From Aphrophora alni (taxonomy: Eukaryota > Arthropoda > Insecta > Hemiptera > Aphrophoridae), in contig OY740773.1 in assembly GCA_963513935.1 (NCBI GenBank), positions 104,641,291-104,705,290 of the forward strand: a stretch of DNA of 64,000 nt, written 5' to 3'. The translations under genes were made by a program, and so were the position numbers. Shown here piece by piece: positions 20,420 to 32,455 of the stretch; within the stretch, counting starts at the first letter, position 1, and each line of letters starts with the position of its first letter. The notes beneath the pieces were generated by a model, which was not told where the DNA came from, did no database searches, and saw only the letters and a program-made list of their open reading frames with translations.

Positions 20420-21045
20420 TAGATTTTGATTGATGGAGAATTTGGAATTTGCAGATGACATCTATCTGCTGTTACAACGATATAAGGGAGAAGATGAATG
20501 AAATCTATAGAGGTAAGCCTGAAGATCAACTCAATAACAACCAAGGATCATTGGATTGAACATAATATTGGTTGTGGAAGGAGAGTAATTCAAACAGGTG
20601 GAAGAATTTTGCTACGTTTGTGGTATTAGATTGAAGAAATCATAGGGTGGTTTTACACAGCTGAGATCTATACGGAAATTATCTCAACTGATAAAAACAA
20701 TAACACAGAATGTTTGGAACAAGTATCATATGAGACCTGTTTTACGGTTGGGAGACTTGCCGTATATGTAATTTTAATATTCATCTGTATAGCTGTCTAA
20801 GGTTAGTTTGGGAAAGAGTCAAGTAAATAAAGAAAGCAACGTAAACTTTCTCTATTAAATGTCTGAAGTATGTATTCGACGATGGCCCAGAAAGTGAGGA
20901 ATCAGCGTCGGTAACGAGGTAATGAAAGGTCAGAGCAAAGGAATGGAAGTGGAGGTGGATTGGTCATCTTAAAGCAGAAGTGTGGTTGAGATTGTACAGC
21001 AGGCTTTGAAATGGAATCACCAGAGACATAAAATGTCAGGACGTA
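20420..21045 (+). pseudogene. Non-LTR retrotransposon reverse transcriptase, C-terminal fragment
   Basis: A plus-strand frame gives MENLEFADDIYLLLQ (about 20432-20476), containing the polymerase catalytic motif F-A-D-D. Next comes VEEFCYVCGIRLKKS (about 20597-20640), equivalent to the 'V-E-x-F-x-Y-L-G' motif, and IRKLSQLIKTITQNVWNKY (about 20670-20725). After frame changes the tail reads KEWKWRWIGHLKAEVW and NGITRDIK (about 20935-21030), which matches the 'RKWRWIGHxLRK' region downstream of the polymerase in many arthropod LINEs. Several stops and frameshifts make it inactive. The N-terminal half and the endonuclease are missing. Confidence 0.75.
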
Positions 21046-21129
21046 TGAATTTTTGCTCATGCGTTTTGTATGAACTCGTAGGAAATTATGTAAATTGACC
21101 AATAATATAGCATTAAGCTTTTATCTAAA

Positions 21130-24100
21130 CACAGATTAACGCATACGTAGAGAAGCTGGCGGAGCCTAAAGGCAGAGTACAAGGTGGAGCCTATAGGCAT
21201 AGTACAGGTGGAGCCTATGTGTAGAGAAGCTGGCGGAGCCTATACGTAAAGAAGACAGAACCTAAAGGCAGAGTACAGGGTGGAGCCTATAGGCATAGTA
21301 CAGATGGAGCCTATGTGTAGAGAAGCTGGCGGAGCCTCTACGTAAAGAAGACGGAGCCTAAAGGTAGAGTACAGGGTGGAGTCTATAGGCATAGTACAGG
21401 TGGAGCCTATATGTAGTGTAGCTGGCGGAGCCTATACTTAAAGAAGACGAAGCCTATAGGCATAGTACAGGTGGAGCCTATAGGCATAGTACAGGTGGAG
21501 CCTATGTGTAGAGAAGCTGGCGGAGCCTCTACGTAAAGAAGACGGAGCCTAAAGGTAGAGTACAGGGTGGAGTCTATAGGCATAGTACAGGTGGAGCCTG
21601 TGTGTAGAGAAGCTAGCGGAGCCTATACATAAAGAAGACGAAGCCTAAAGGTAGAGTACAGGGTGGAGCCTCTAGGCATAGTACAGGTGGAGCCTGTGTG
21701 TAGAGAAGCTAGCGGAGCCTATACATAAAGAAGACGAAGCCTAAAGGTAGAGTACAGGGTGGAGCCTCTAGGCATAGTACAGGTGGAGCCTATATGTAGT
21801 GAAGCTGGCGGAGCCTATTCTTAAAGAAGACGAAGCCTATAGGCATAGTACAGGTGGAGCCTATAGGCATAGTACAGGTGGAGCCTATAGGCATAGTACA
21901 GGTGGAGCCTATATGTAGTGAAGCTGGCGGAGCCTCTACGTAAAGAAGACGGAGCCTAAAGGTAGAGTACAAGGTGGAGTCTATAGGCATAGTACAGGTG
22001 GAGCCTATGTGTAGAGAAGCTGGCGGAGCCTCTACGTAAAGAAGACGGAGTCTAAAGGCAGAGTACAAGGTGGAGTCTATAGGCATAGTACAGGTGGAGC
22101 CTATATGTAGAGAAGCTGGCGGAGCCTCTACGTAAAGAAGACGGAGTCTAAAGGTAGAGTACAAGGTGGAGTCTATAGGCATAGTACAGGTGGAGCCTAT
22201 ATGTAGTGAAGCTGGCGGAGCCTCTACGTAAAGAAGACGGAGTCTAAAGGTAGAGTACAAGGTGGAGTCTATAGGCATAGTACAGGTGGAGCCTATATGT
22301 AGAGAAGCTGGCGGAGCCTCTACGTAAAGAAGACGGAGTCTAAAGGCAGAGTACAAGGTGGAGTCTATAGGCATAGTACAGGTGGAGCCTATATGTAGAG
22401 AAGCTGGCGGAGCCTCTACGTAAAGAAGACGGAGTCTAAAGGTAGAGTACAAGGTGGAGTCTATAGGCATAGTACAGGTGGAGCCTATGTGTAGAGAAGC
22501 TGGCGGAGCCTCTACGTAAAGAAGACGGAGTCTAAAGGCAGAGTACAAGGTGGAGTCTATAGGCATAGTACAGGTGGAGCCTATGTGTAGAGAAGCTGGC
22601 GGAGCCTCTACGTAAAGAAGACGGAGCCTAAAGGTAGAGTACAAGGTGGAGTCTATAGGCATAGTACAGGTGGAGCCTATATGTAGTGAAGCTGGCGGAG
22701 CCTATTCTTAAAGAAGACGAAGCCTATAGGCATAGTACAGGTGGAGCCTATAGGCATAGTACAGGTGGAGCCTATAGGCATAGTACAGGTGGAGCCTATA
22801 TGTAGTGAAGCTGGCGGAGCCTCTACGTAAAGAAGACGGAGTCTAAAGGTAGAGTACAAGGTGGAGTCTATAGGCATAGTACAGGTGGAGCCTATATGTA
22901 GAGAAGCTGGCGGAGCCTCTACGTAAAGAAGACGGAGTCTAAAGGTAGAGTACAAGGTGGAGTCTATAGGCATAGTACAGGTGGAGCCTATGTGTAGAGA
23001 AGCTGGCGGAGCCTCTACGTAAAGAAGACGGAGTCTAAAGGCAGAGTACAAGGTGGAGTCTATAGGCATAGTACAGGTGGAGCCTATGTGTAGAGAAGCT
23101 GGCGGAGCCTCTACGTAAAGAAGACGGAGCCTAAAGGTAGAGTACAAGGTGGAGTCTATAGGCATAGTACAGGTGGAGCCTATATGTAGTGAAGCTGGCG
23201 GAGCCTATTCTTAAAGAAGACGAAGCCTATAGGCATAGTACAGGTGGAGCCTATAGGCATAGTACAGGTGGAGCCTATAGGCATAGTACAGGTGGAGCCT
23301 ATGTGTAGAGAAGCTGGCGGAGCCTCTACGTAAAGAAGACAGAGTCTAAAGGCAGAGTACAAGGTGGAGTCTATAGGCATAGTACAGGTGGAGCCTATAT
23401 GTAGAGAAGCTGGCGGAGCCTCTACGTAAAGAAGACGGAGTCTAAAGGTAGAGTACAAGGTGGAGTCTATAGGCATAGTACAGGTGGAGCCTATATGTAG
23501 TGAAGCTGGCGGAGCCTCTACGTAAAGAAGACGGAGTCTAAAGGTAGAGTACAAGGTGGAGTCTATAGGCATAGTACAGGTGGAGCCTATATGTAGAGAA
23601 GCTGGCGGAGCCTCTACGTAAAGAAGACGGAGTCTAAAGGCAGAGTACAAGGTGGAGTCTATAGGCATAGTACAGGTGGAGCCTATATGTAGAGAAGCTG
23701 GCGGAGCCTCTACGTAAAGAAGACGGAGTCTAAAGGTAGAGTACAAGGTGGAGTCTATAGGCATAGTACAGGTGGAGCCTATGTGTAGAGAAGCTGGCGG
23801 AGCCTCTACGTAAAGAAGACGGAGTCTAAAGGCAGAGTACAAGGTGGAGTCTATAGGCATAGTACAGGTGGAGCCTATGTGTAGAGAAGCTGGCGGAGCC
23901 TCTACGTAAAGAAGACGGAGCCTAAAGGTAGAGTACAAGGTGGAGTCTATAGGCATAGTACAGGTGGAGCCTATATGTAGTGAAGCTGGCGGAGCCTATT
24001 CTTAAAGAAGACGAAGCCTATAGGCATAGTACAGGTGGAGCCTATAGGCATAGTACAGGTGGAGCCTATAGGCATAGTACAGGTGGAGCCTATATGTAGT

Positions 24101-24910
24101 GAAGCTGGCGGAGCCTCTACGTAAAGAAGACGGAGTCTAAAGGTAGAGTACAAGGTGGAGTCTATAGGCATAGTACAGGTGGAGCCTATATGTAGAGAAG
24201 CTGGCGGAGCCTCTACGTAAAGAAGACGGAGTCTAAAGGTAGAGTACAAGGTGGAGTCTATAGGCATAGTACAGGTGGAGCCTATGTGTAGAGAAGCTGG
24301 CGGAGCCTCTACGTAAAGAAGACGGAGTCTAAAGGCAGAGTACAAGGTGGAGTCTATAGGCATAGTACAGGTGGAGCCTATGTGTAGAGAAGCTGGCGGA
24401 GCCTCTACGTAAAGAAGACGGAGCCTAAAGGTAGAGTACAAGGTGGAGTCTATAGGCATAGTACAGGTGGAGCCTATATGTAGTGAAGCTGGCGGAGCCT
24501 ATTCTTAAAGAAGACGAAGCCTATAGGCATAGTACAGGTGGAGCCTATAGGCATAGTACAGGTGGAGCCTATAGGCATAGTACAGGTGGAGCCTATATGT
24601 AGTGAAGCTGGCGGAGCCTCTACGTAAAGAAGACGGAGCCTAAAGGTAGAGTACAAGGTGGAGCCTATAGGCATAGTACAGGTGGAGCCTATGTGTAGAG
24701 AAGCTGGCGGAGCCTCTACGTAAAGAAGACGGAGTCTAAAGGCAGAGTACAGATGGATCCTATGTATAGAGAAGCTGGCGGAGCCTCTACGTAAAGAAGA
24801 CGGAGCCTAAAGGTAGAGTACAAGGTGGAGTCTATAGGCATAGTACAGGTGGAGCCTATGTGTAGAGAAGCTGGCGGAGCCTCTACGTAAAGAAGACGGA
24901 GTCTAAAGGT
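21130..24910. repeat. Nested satellite: 96-bp monomer built from four about 24-bp subunits, in a higher-order array
   Basis: The 96-bp monomer consists of four related subunits beginning gcctatagg, gcctatatg, gcctctacg and gtctaaagg, each ending near ggtgga, ggcgga or gacgga (24+25+22+25 bp). A divergent 119-bp unit with three successive 'cctataggcatagtacagg' subunits interrupts the array and recurs with spacings of 887, 503, 791 and 503 bp, that is 8, 4, 7 and 4 ordinary monomers plus 119. The blocks 21790-23179 and 23180-24473 are therefore duplicates of 1390 and 1294 bp, differing by one 96-bp monomer. The array edges (21130-21790, 24690-24910) are less regular. Because 96 is divisible by 3, minus-strand ORFs of 66-290 codons appear, repeating a 32-residue unit starting MPIDSTLYS. 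Each is ended by the 119-bp unit, so I do not regard them as genes. Confidence 0.95.
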
Positions 24911-25715
24911 GAAGAAGAGGGAAGGTTACTTAGGTTATAGAAGAGGACTTCTTTACGGTACGAGCAGCTTTTCAAAATGGAGTCAATTCTGAAATGTGTC
25001 AATCGAAATGGAACATGAATTCACTCAAATCAATAATATACCTTACTTTTAAAGAAGACTTATACCGGTTTTTATATTTTGTAATGATTGTTTTTCCTTT
25101 CAGAATACAGTTTTATTTACCTAGATGTTTCTGAAATACATAATAACACTGCTTCACTGCATTAAGTACAAACTACCAACTAAACCTTAAACGGAGTATA
25201 GAAAGAGATAAATTTCACTTTGAAAACTATTTCACTCTTACTGGATGATTGAAAAGGATCCAACTGAAAGGAAACTCATCTCACCTCAAAACTTTCCCTT
25301 CGTAACGTCTTTCTGAAGTCCTAAAGTCAAACTTTGACATTGGTTTATTACTTTTATCTTAAAACGTGCAACTTTAGCTGGAAATAAAATAGGCAGTGTT
25401 TGAAAAGATATTAGTGTTGAATTTTAGTGATGGTGTTTTGTCAGATCTTTAAAGAGACTCTGCGTCGTAACAGAAACTTCAGTAATCGATTCAAGACGTG
25501 CAAACTAAACAAAACGTTGCATGTAACATATCGTTTTAACCATCTGCTTGTTTTTGTGTTTCAATATACAATATAATTTCTATTTTAATAGCAATTTTTT
25601 GATAACATCTCTTTTATTATTATATCATGGATTATAATTATAGTTTAGAATATTATACTAATGGATCTCGTAATAAATTCGATAAAAAAAAATATATATT
25701 TGTATAGATTTGAGA
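24911..25715. other. Non-coding spacer
   Basis: No recognisable gene or repeat between the satellite and the RNase H fossil. The last 100 bases are very AT-rich. Confidence 0.4.
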
Positions 25716-25719
25716 ATAC

Positions 25720-26361
25720 ACGCAACTGTATTCCAAGCAGAAGTCATGGCAATACTGGAATGTGCACAACTGTGCCTAGCTAAAGGATACACCAATGAGT
25801 ATATCATTATAAGGTCGGACAGTCAGGTTACTATAAAGTCTGTAAGCTCACACGAACACTAGTGTGCGGTTGTTACTAACCTTAACCAAGCTTTCGACCC
25901 AAAACTCAGCTGGATACCAGGTCACAGAGGATACGAAGGTAACGAAAAGGCAGATAAACTGGGACCAAGAGATCCTAGAACCTGTATGTGGGATAACTAT
26001 ACCGTAGTTAAAGATAGTCTAAAACAATGGCTAAACTCAGAAATTGAGGAACAATGGACAAAAATACTCCACGGTAAAACTTTACACATTACTGGTCCAA
26101 CCAGATCTGAAACTCTCTAAATTCGTCACTTCACAAAGTAAACGAAATGTGAGGAAAATCTTAACACCATGGGATTACTACAAGACAACCTGAAATGCAG
26201 ACTGTTATCAGCAACTAGAAACTGTAGAACATATACTTCGAAAATGTGAACCATTAGGACGTGGAAGACAACTGATCTTCAGCCCAGATGCTACTTTTGA
26301 AATAACAAGCAACATAGCTAGGAAAATTCTGAACCTCATTAAGGGAATTGACATAAACTAG
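25720..26361 (+). pseudogene. RNase H domain and C-terminus of an R1/I-type non-LTR retrotransposon
   Basis: The frame starts TVFQAEVMAILECAQL (about 25726), the beginning of the RNase H domain. It continues IIIRSDSQVTIKSV, with the catalytic D of the SDSQ motif, and then reaches an in-frame TAG. LSWIPGHRGYEGNEKAD (about 25905-25955) is the hallmark WxPGHxGxxGNExAD segment. Downstream a C-x-Q-L-E-T-V-E-H-I-L-R-K-C-E-P-L stretch (about 26205-26255) matches the terminal zinc-knuckle-like region. The frame ends IARKILNLIKGIDIN with a stop at 26359-26361, a normal-looking C-terminus. Stops and frameshifts make it inactive. The reverse transcriptase and endonuclease are absent, as in a 5'-truncated, partly deleted copy. 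Confidence 0.85.
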
Positions 26362-29220
26362 TCAGAAAATAAAAAATTATGTATAAAGTCTTTTAGGGTG
26401 AAGTGTCTTATAAGGTGAAGTGTCTAGGGGGTAAAACGCACTTCTATTTACAATAATAATAACCAAATACAAAACAGTATAAAACATTTTTTTAAATAGG
26501 ATTTTGATGTATTACAAGGTACAACTCCACACACTGGAAAACCATTCATAAAGTCAATCTAAAGAGGCAAGGATTTGTGTTGCGTTGGTTTTAACATTAT
26601 TTGGGAGTAATTGACCCCTATTTTGTGCATGAAACTCTTACTGGTGGTAATTATTTACAAATCATATACAGTTGTGTTATTATAATACTACATTTAGTAT
26701 GAAGAAATAATGAGCGAAACGTTTTCCCAACATAATTGGGTTTCGCCACGTTATTCACGTGTTGATTTTCTCGATCCATCTTTTTCGAACAGAATAATCG
26801 AAAGAACAAACTGATCTCACTGGTAAGAAATAATAAGGGCGAGGCGGGGGGGGAATTAAAAAAATTGATGAAGATAAAAGACTCATTCAAAAAAGGGTTA
26901 ATAAGCATTGCAGAAAGATTTCAACAATGTCAAAACACAGAAGCAAACAATTTGAAGGAATTTGGAACCAGTATTATTGTCTTTTTGAAAATCTATATTT
27001 CTATTCATTATTTTATAAGAACTAATATCATTACCATATTACATTGTTTGTGTATAAATATGACTTTTCATTTACCCTATATTATTTTGTTTGTTACAGG
27101 TAAGATTATCTCCTTTTGTTGGCATCACTTAATAGTAAGTAGTTATTTTTATGTGCTGTTTATGATAAGTACAAAATTATTAAAAAAACTTTAAAGGGAA
27201 ACCCCTGGATTTTAGCTAAAACTATAGGTATTACCAAATGTACATACCACCTGCCATTTTTTCAATAAGCTGGTCAGCTCTAAATATGGGAACTCCTATT
27301 TTTTATGACGATTTTGGATACAATAAATTAATTTTATACTTTTTTTATTTGTGTGTGTTTTCGATATCTCTAACCATTTAGGAGCTACAGTCACTTAAAT
27401 GTTTCAACATTAAAAAATTCAAGCTATTTTCAGGGACGATTAGCAAACACTTTCTTCAAAAATTACCATTGAATTTAAATTAGCTTAGCCCCCCCCCACT
27501 CAGGAAAGACAGTAATTTTCTCCTTTGATAAAGCGAAATAAACTAACCTTAAAATACACTGAAGCACAGACTAAATGCAAAGTTACGACAAGTGTACTCA
27601 GATCATTTCTTCTGTATATCCGTAAGGGTCTCAATGAAAAGGGATCTTTGTGGACCTTTTGACATCTACAAACCTAAAAAACTAACAAAGTAATATAAAT
27701 TACATGGGGGGGGGGGTGAATAATGTCCGCTACAACATTCGTAAATCTTCCCTTGCAAACAATGCGTGCATACGCTAAAGAGAAAAATCGAAAAATTGTT
27801 TAAACACAAACATCCGATTTAGACATTTTTCCTGCTGAAGAAACCTTTTAAGAAAATTTACTGAATTTGTTGAAAATTGTACCCAATAGTGAAAATTGCG
27901 ATCACAAGAAAGGAAACTAATAACGGCCTAAGGCGTTAATTTTTAATGTGAACAATAAACTTGTTATTGCTTTTTATTTTATTACTTGGATATGTTCTTA
28001 TTCACTATTTGCATTCCATAAAGGAAAGAATTTAATTTTGTAAACTTGTTCATAATTGAAAGAGAAATCACGACTATATAGTAACTTTGTTTCTATACCA
28101 GCAAACAAGTCGCCACCGGATAAACGCTTTGAAATGTAAAAATAAGTTAATAAAAGTAAAGGTTTTAATAAAATCGTTAAAATCGAGTGAAACTTAAGCG
28201 TGTAATTAAATCATAAACTATTTAAAGCACGGTGTGTCTGATTTACGAGTGAATTTATTTTGTTATCAAAACATAAACATGTTGTATTCCTTTATAATGG
28301 TAAAGTCTATGCTTTCATATTATAAACAATATAGATTTTTGAAGATGTTTCCGTTTTGAGGTCGTTGAAAAATGTGTGTGTTTGTCATCAAACACTACAT
28401 TCCTAACGCGTGAACCGATTTCAATCAAATTTGATACGTGGATATTTTGGTCATATCTCTGAACTTTCTTATGCAAGTTGCTATAGGATGGGGAGGGGGG
28501 CTGCTATAATAAAAATCCAATATTATTATTTATTAAACAAGCCCTAATGATTTTGATAAAATTTTGGTCTAAGTGTATACGGACTTAAATAAAAGTTTCG
28601 TCAGTTATTAGTAGATATAAGGTTTTTTATAAAATACTTAATTTCTCAAAATCAGCTCTATTGATTTTGTTTAAATTGTAGTAAAATGAGGGGGAAAAAT
28701 GCTGCCGCCATTTATAGCTAAATTTACGATGAGGGCGTGTTTATTTATTGTTTTTTTAAAGCCGAAATTAGGACAAAAAGGTCCTAACTTCCACTTGACT
28801 TCATCATAGTTAAACAAAACAGAAAACAATTTTATTTAAAAAAAAAAAAGTTATATGGAAAACAAGAAAAATAACAATTTCATATAAAAAAACCGCTAAT
28901 CAAACTTTCAACAACAGACAAGAAGGAAAACACTTGACGTAAATACGCAATCTACTACAACAAAACAAATTTACAATAATATTTATTTCATAATTAATCT
29001 GGGTGTGTGCTTATGACAACTAGAAGTGAAAACTTATTAATATCAATATTTACTTATACTAATTGATGTCTAAGTCCTTCATATTATTGGAGAAATGCGA
29101 GAAGTTACCTTGAAGCGAAATACATTTTTCACTATTAGTAAAATGCAGCACAAATTGTAAACACTTTAAATATTACACTGATCATATACAATAACATTGG
29201 AACGATGCACTTCTCGTCGG
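26362..29220. other. Long non-coding stretch
   Basis: No gene is supported. A duplicated 'gtgaagtgtct' motif lies at 26399 and 26416. There is a C run at 27487-27495, a G run at 27706-27716, and a dispersed 'gaaccgatttcaatcaaatttg' motif near 28410. The 109-codon ORF at 26865-27194 is hydrophobic and AT-driven, with no known motif. Confidence 0.4.
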
Positions 29221-29224
29221 ACAG

Positions 29225-29400
29225 TAAACGTGGCTGATGACCGTGTATTTCTCCTCTAAAGTCTCTCTTGACCGACTCTTGTTCTCTTTCGACCATGACG
29301 CTATTACAGTGTTCCAGATATTTATATTATCTTCTTCTTTTATGTATAAAATGATGATGACCCACAGGTTTTTATCCTTTAAACAAACAATCTTTTTAAT
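29225..29400 (-). repeat. Dispersed repeat family F, inverted copy
   Basis: Minus-strand words 'gaaagagaacaagagtcgg', 'tcaagagagact' and the tail 'tacataaaagaagaagat' place it in the family. The 'gatgatgacccacaggttttt' downstream corresponds to the tail seen near 1150, 46770 and 52620. Confidence 0.5.
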
Positions 29401-29840
29401 ATTCTACTAAAAGTTAAACAATATTTTTAATTTGTGAATGTTACTATTCTGTTGTTACCATTTCGTATACAGATTTTTATGTTTCTAAAATATTTTATAC
29501 TTTCGTCACGTATAATTCTGTGGTTGAAATTCTCCGGGGGTTAGTGCCCGTTAAAGTTCCTTTAGAAACTTAGTAGTTAGAATTTGGCAAAGTTTACAGT
29601 CTGGAGAAGTTTTTAGTTGGGAACAATAACAAAATTCCTAGCTCCCATGTTTGATGAAAAGTATCCAAACTACTAGCTTAGCGTATAAGAATGATGCAAT
29701 GTCAGAAAATTAAATATTTTGTACTAGTTGAAACGAAAAACCTTAATGTTAAAACTTAACCTAAAACGAAACAAAATTACAATTTATGTAAAATAAACAA
29801 AACTTGAAAAAAAACGGAGTGAATTTATGATTTTATTTAA

Positions 29841-31165
29841 ATACAGGGTGGAAAAAACACTTGTAACCCCTATTTATTTTCTGAACGAGTAGAGATGAAA
29901 ACTTCTAACTATCACCAAACCTTAGGGTAAGCCCTTTCACATTTTATGGGGTAAAATCATTTCCCCCCTTTTAAGAGGGGTTTAAAAGGAAGACCTTATT
30001 ATTTCAAATAACAAGTCCTATCGTGTTACATATCATTTTGAAGGGCATAAAAAAGACAAATTTTAGTGCCTTGGAAAAGTCTTTAGATATCTCTAACCGG
30101 AATTATGGGGGCTAGAAGTTAAATTTTCTTTCTTTTCTTTTTTACTGTACATGTCTTGGATATTAATAAATATAAATAATATTTTAAAATATCGATTAAA
30201 TTTTTTAACATCGGACTTATCTAACTAAATGAACACACTTTAATGTAAGTCCTTTCACATTTTAAGGGGGAAATTGGTTAAAGAGGGGACCTTAATTGTT
30301 TCAAGTAACATCTTCTATCGTGTTACAAATCATTTTGAAAGGCATAAAAATAGAAAAATTTTAGAGCTTTGCAAAAATCTCTACGATATCTCCAACCGGA
30401 ATTAGGGGGGCTAGAAGTCAAATTTTGATTTTTTTTTTTACTTGTCATGGATATTAATTTTTTTAACTACGGACTTATTTAACTAAACACACTTTTATGT
30501 AATATTTCTACTTTAGCAAAGCGACCGATATTTTTGAAAGGGGTAGCCAACGGGGCAATGTTTTCCCTCATCATCTGACATAATTTAAAAAAAAGAATTG
30601 TTAGAGGAAACTGATGAGGCGTTGAATAAGTTTATACAATTATTTTAATGAATTAGTTTTAATTTTGGTTTTTCTTGTGACTTCATTCTTGTTGGGTTAG
30701 TTTATTATTTCAACCAAAGTAGTCATGGAGACTTATTCTATACGTCATCAGTTTCCTGTTACAATTCCCCTTAAAATGATAATGTCACGTGATAGGTAAA
30801 AAAAAAGTCCCATTGGTTTCCTCCTTCAGAAATATGGGCCAGTTTGCTAAAATAGGAAATATACACAAAAGTGTGGTCATTTAGTTAAATAAGACTGCTG
30901 TTAAAAACATTTAATCGGTTTTTTTCCATTAGTGACAAATAGAAATTTTTTAAAATTTGACTTCTAGCCCCTCTAATTTCAGTTGACTTTTCAAGATTTT
31001 TCTTTTTTTATGTCCTTAAAAATGAAAATTCACACGATGAGGGTTGCTCTTAGAAAGAGAGAAAAAACGTGTTTACTCCGTAAAACGTGAAAGGTCTTCC
31101 TGAATTTTTCATTTCTACCCGTTCGAAAATTACCTAAGGGTTGCAAGACTTTTTCCACCCTGTAT
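29841..31165. mobile_element. Fold-back element with long inverted arms, about 1.3 kb
   Basis: The ends 'atacagggtggaaaaa' (29841) and 'tttttccaccctgtat' (to 31165) are exact inverted repeats. The similarity continues inward on both sides with gaps, through words such as 'gaacgagtagagatgaaaa' / 'gaacgggtagaaatgaaaa', 'ggggctagaagt', 'acttatttaactaaa' and 'aggaaactgatga' (30610) / 'catcagtttcctg' (30755). Only about 125 bases at 30625-30745 are unpaired. Within the left arm a segment of about 350 bp is itself directly duplicated ('cctttcacattttatgggg' near 29934 and 30251). There is no ORF. It is a non-autonomous fold-back or long-TIR element, transposase class unknown. Confidence 0.8.
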
Positions 31166-32109
31166 GTAAGCTTCTTGGTTCATTTTCAATTTTTGATTGA
31201 CAACTGTCCAAAATGACATTTGGTTAATTAGTTTTGTTTGTTTTTGATTTAATTTTGGGGATGTGTAAGAGAGAAAGTTTGTGCAATGTTTTCACATTGT
31301 AACAAATAATTTAATCTGATAAACCAAACTAAAATATACTCTCCTAACAATGTGTTTTTTTCTAAAGAATTTCCCAAACGATTATAAAAACTATTGTTTC
31401 TTCCAAATCTCAAATTAAAAAGCAATTATTATTCATATTAATAATAATCTTCCAACGTAACAACCTGTGAAGGATCTAGGCGTGCTACCTCTGGCGTATC
31501 AATCCTTGGAGGTTTGTTAGACTTAATGAGTTATTATTACATAGACTTCTATTAGAGGACATTCTTCTATACTAGATTTCACGTTACTTTTACAACTTGT
31601 GTGGCAACGATGATAGGCGGGGATTTCAAAAATCACTTTTGATTCCTGAAACTGTCAAAAAACTGAGTTCAAAATTTATTGCAATTCATTGAAGTTGGAC
31701 TGTAAATACCTCATAATTTTAGGCAATTCGAATGGATAGACAGACCTGATATCTCCTGTAATACTTTGTCCATATAGAACTCATAACAAGTAATTGGACT
31801 ATTGTAAACACTGTTTAAGAATTGTGTAGTAGGATTAAAACATAGCTGAGATTATATAAACTATTTCTTGAGATTTCAAGTTCTGCAGCCAAGTAATTAC
31901 TGTAATACTTCTCTATCTTATACATGATGATTCCCTTCATTATTCCGATAATTTCTGTTTAAATCGTTTCTATTCTCTAACCAGAATGTAACAATATCAG
32001 CCAGTGTGTAAATGTTACGTATAAAAGCTCTGGTTCTTTATTGTTGTTTAAAACTGAAACATCTCTCAGTCACCAATGTCTTCTTAAAAAACATGAAAAG
32101 TATACAATA
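31166..32109. other. Non-coding stretch
   Basis: No gene is seen. The segment 'gagagaaagtttgtgcaatg' with its upstream text (about 31205-31310) recurs at 63125-63215, so it is part of a dispersed repeat. Confidence 0.4.
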
Positions 32110-32300
32110 ATGACCCATAGTCTTCGCATAACCTAAAACCATGAGGTCTAGAAAAGAACAAGAGTTGGTTAAGAGAGACCTGATAGGAAAGATGAAAGAG
32201 AGAGGATCCAACCCAAGACAACATGAAGGAAGGTGTAGCTCCAACTTGAGGTTCTTGGGTTGTCCACACTCGTACTCGCTATTAATGGGCCGCTAGGGAC
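32110..32300 (+). repeat. Dispersed repeat family F, well-preserved copy
   Basis: Contains 'tctagaaaagaacaagag', 'gttaagagagacctgatag', 'gatgaaagagagaggatcc' and 'caagacaacatgaagg', followed by 'cacactcgtactcgc'. It lies head to head with an inverted copy 10 bases downstream. Overlapping ORFs on the minus strand (32038-32244, 32084-32269) are antisense shadows. Confidence 0.65.
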
Positions 32301-32309
32301 GATGAACTT

Positions 32310-32455
32310 ACGTCTTTTTTCATGTAGTCTTGGGTTTCGTTTGTATTAGAGCTACCTTGAACAACCTCTTCCTACCCTTGTGCTATTTGAGTATTCGAGG
32401 GCGTCTTTATTTTATGTTATTTTCTTCTCTTTGTATTATGAAGGTGATAACTACT
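32310..32455 (-). repeat. Dispersed repeat family F, inverted neighbour copy
   Basis: Minus-strand 'cctcgaatactcaaa' and 'acgaaacccaagactacatg' pair it with the preceding copy, so 32110-32455 forms an inverted arrangement. Its tail runs directly into the 36-bp tandem repeat. Confidence 0.6.

Noticed and set aside
21790..24674. Large minus-strand ORFs (290, 162, 258, 162 and 66 codons) as a repetitive protein gene family
   Set aside because: They arise from a 96-bp satellite whose length is divisible by three. Each is broken by the same 119-bp unit, the residues show no known repeat protein, and neighbouring blocks are out of frame with each other.
26865..27194. 109-codon plus ORF as a membrane protein
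   Set aside because: Composition follows local AT richness. No motif, and no supporting context.
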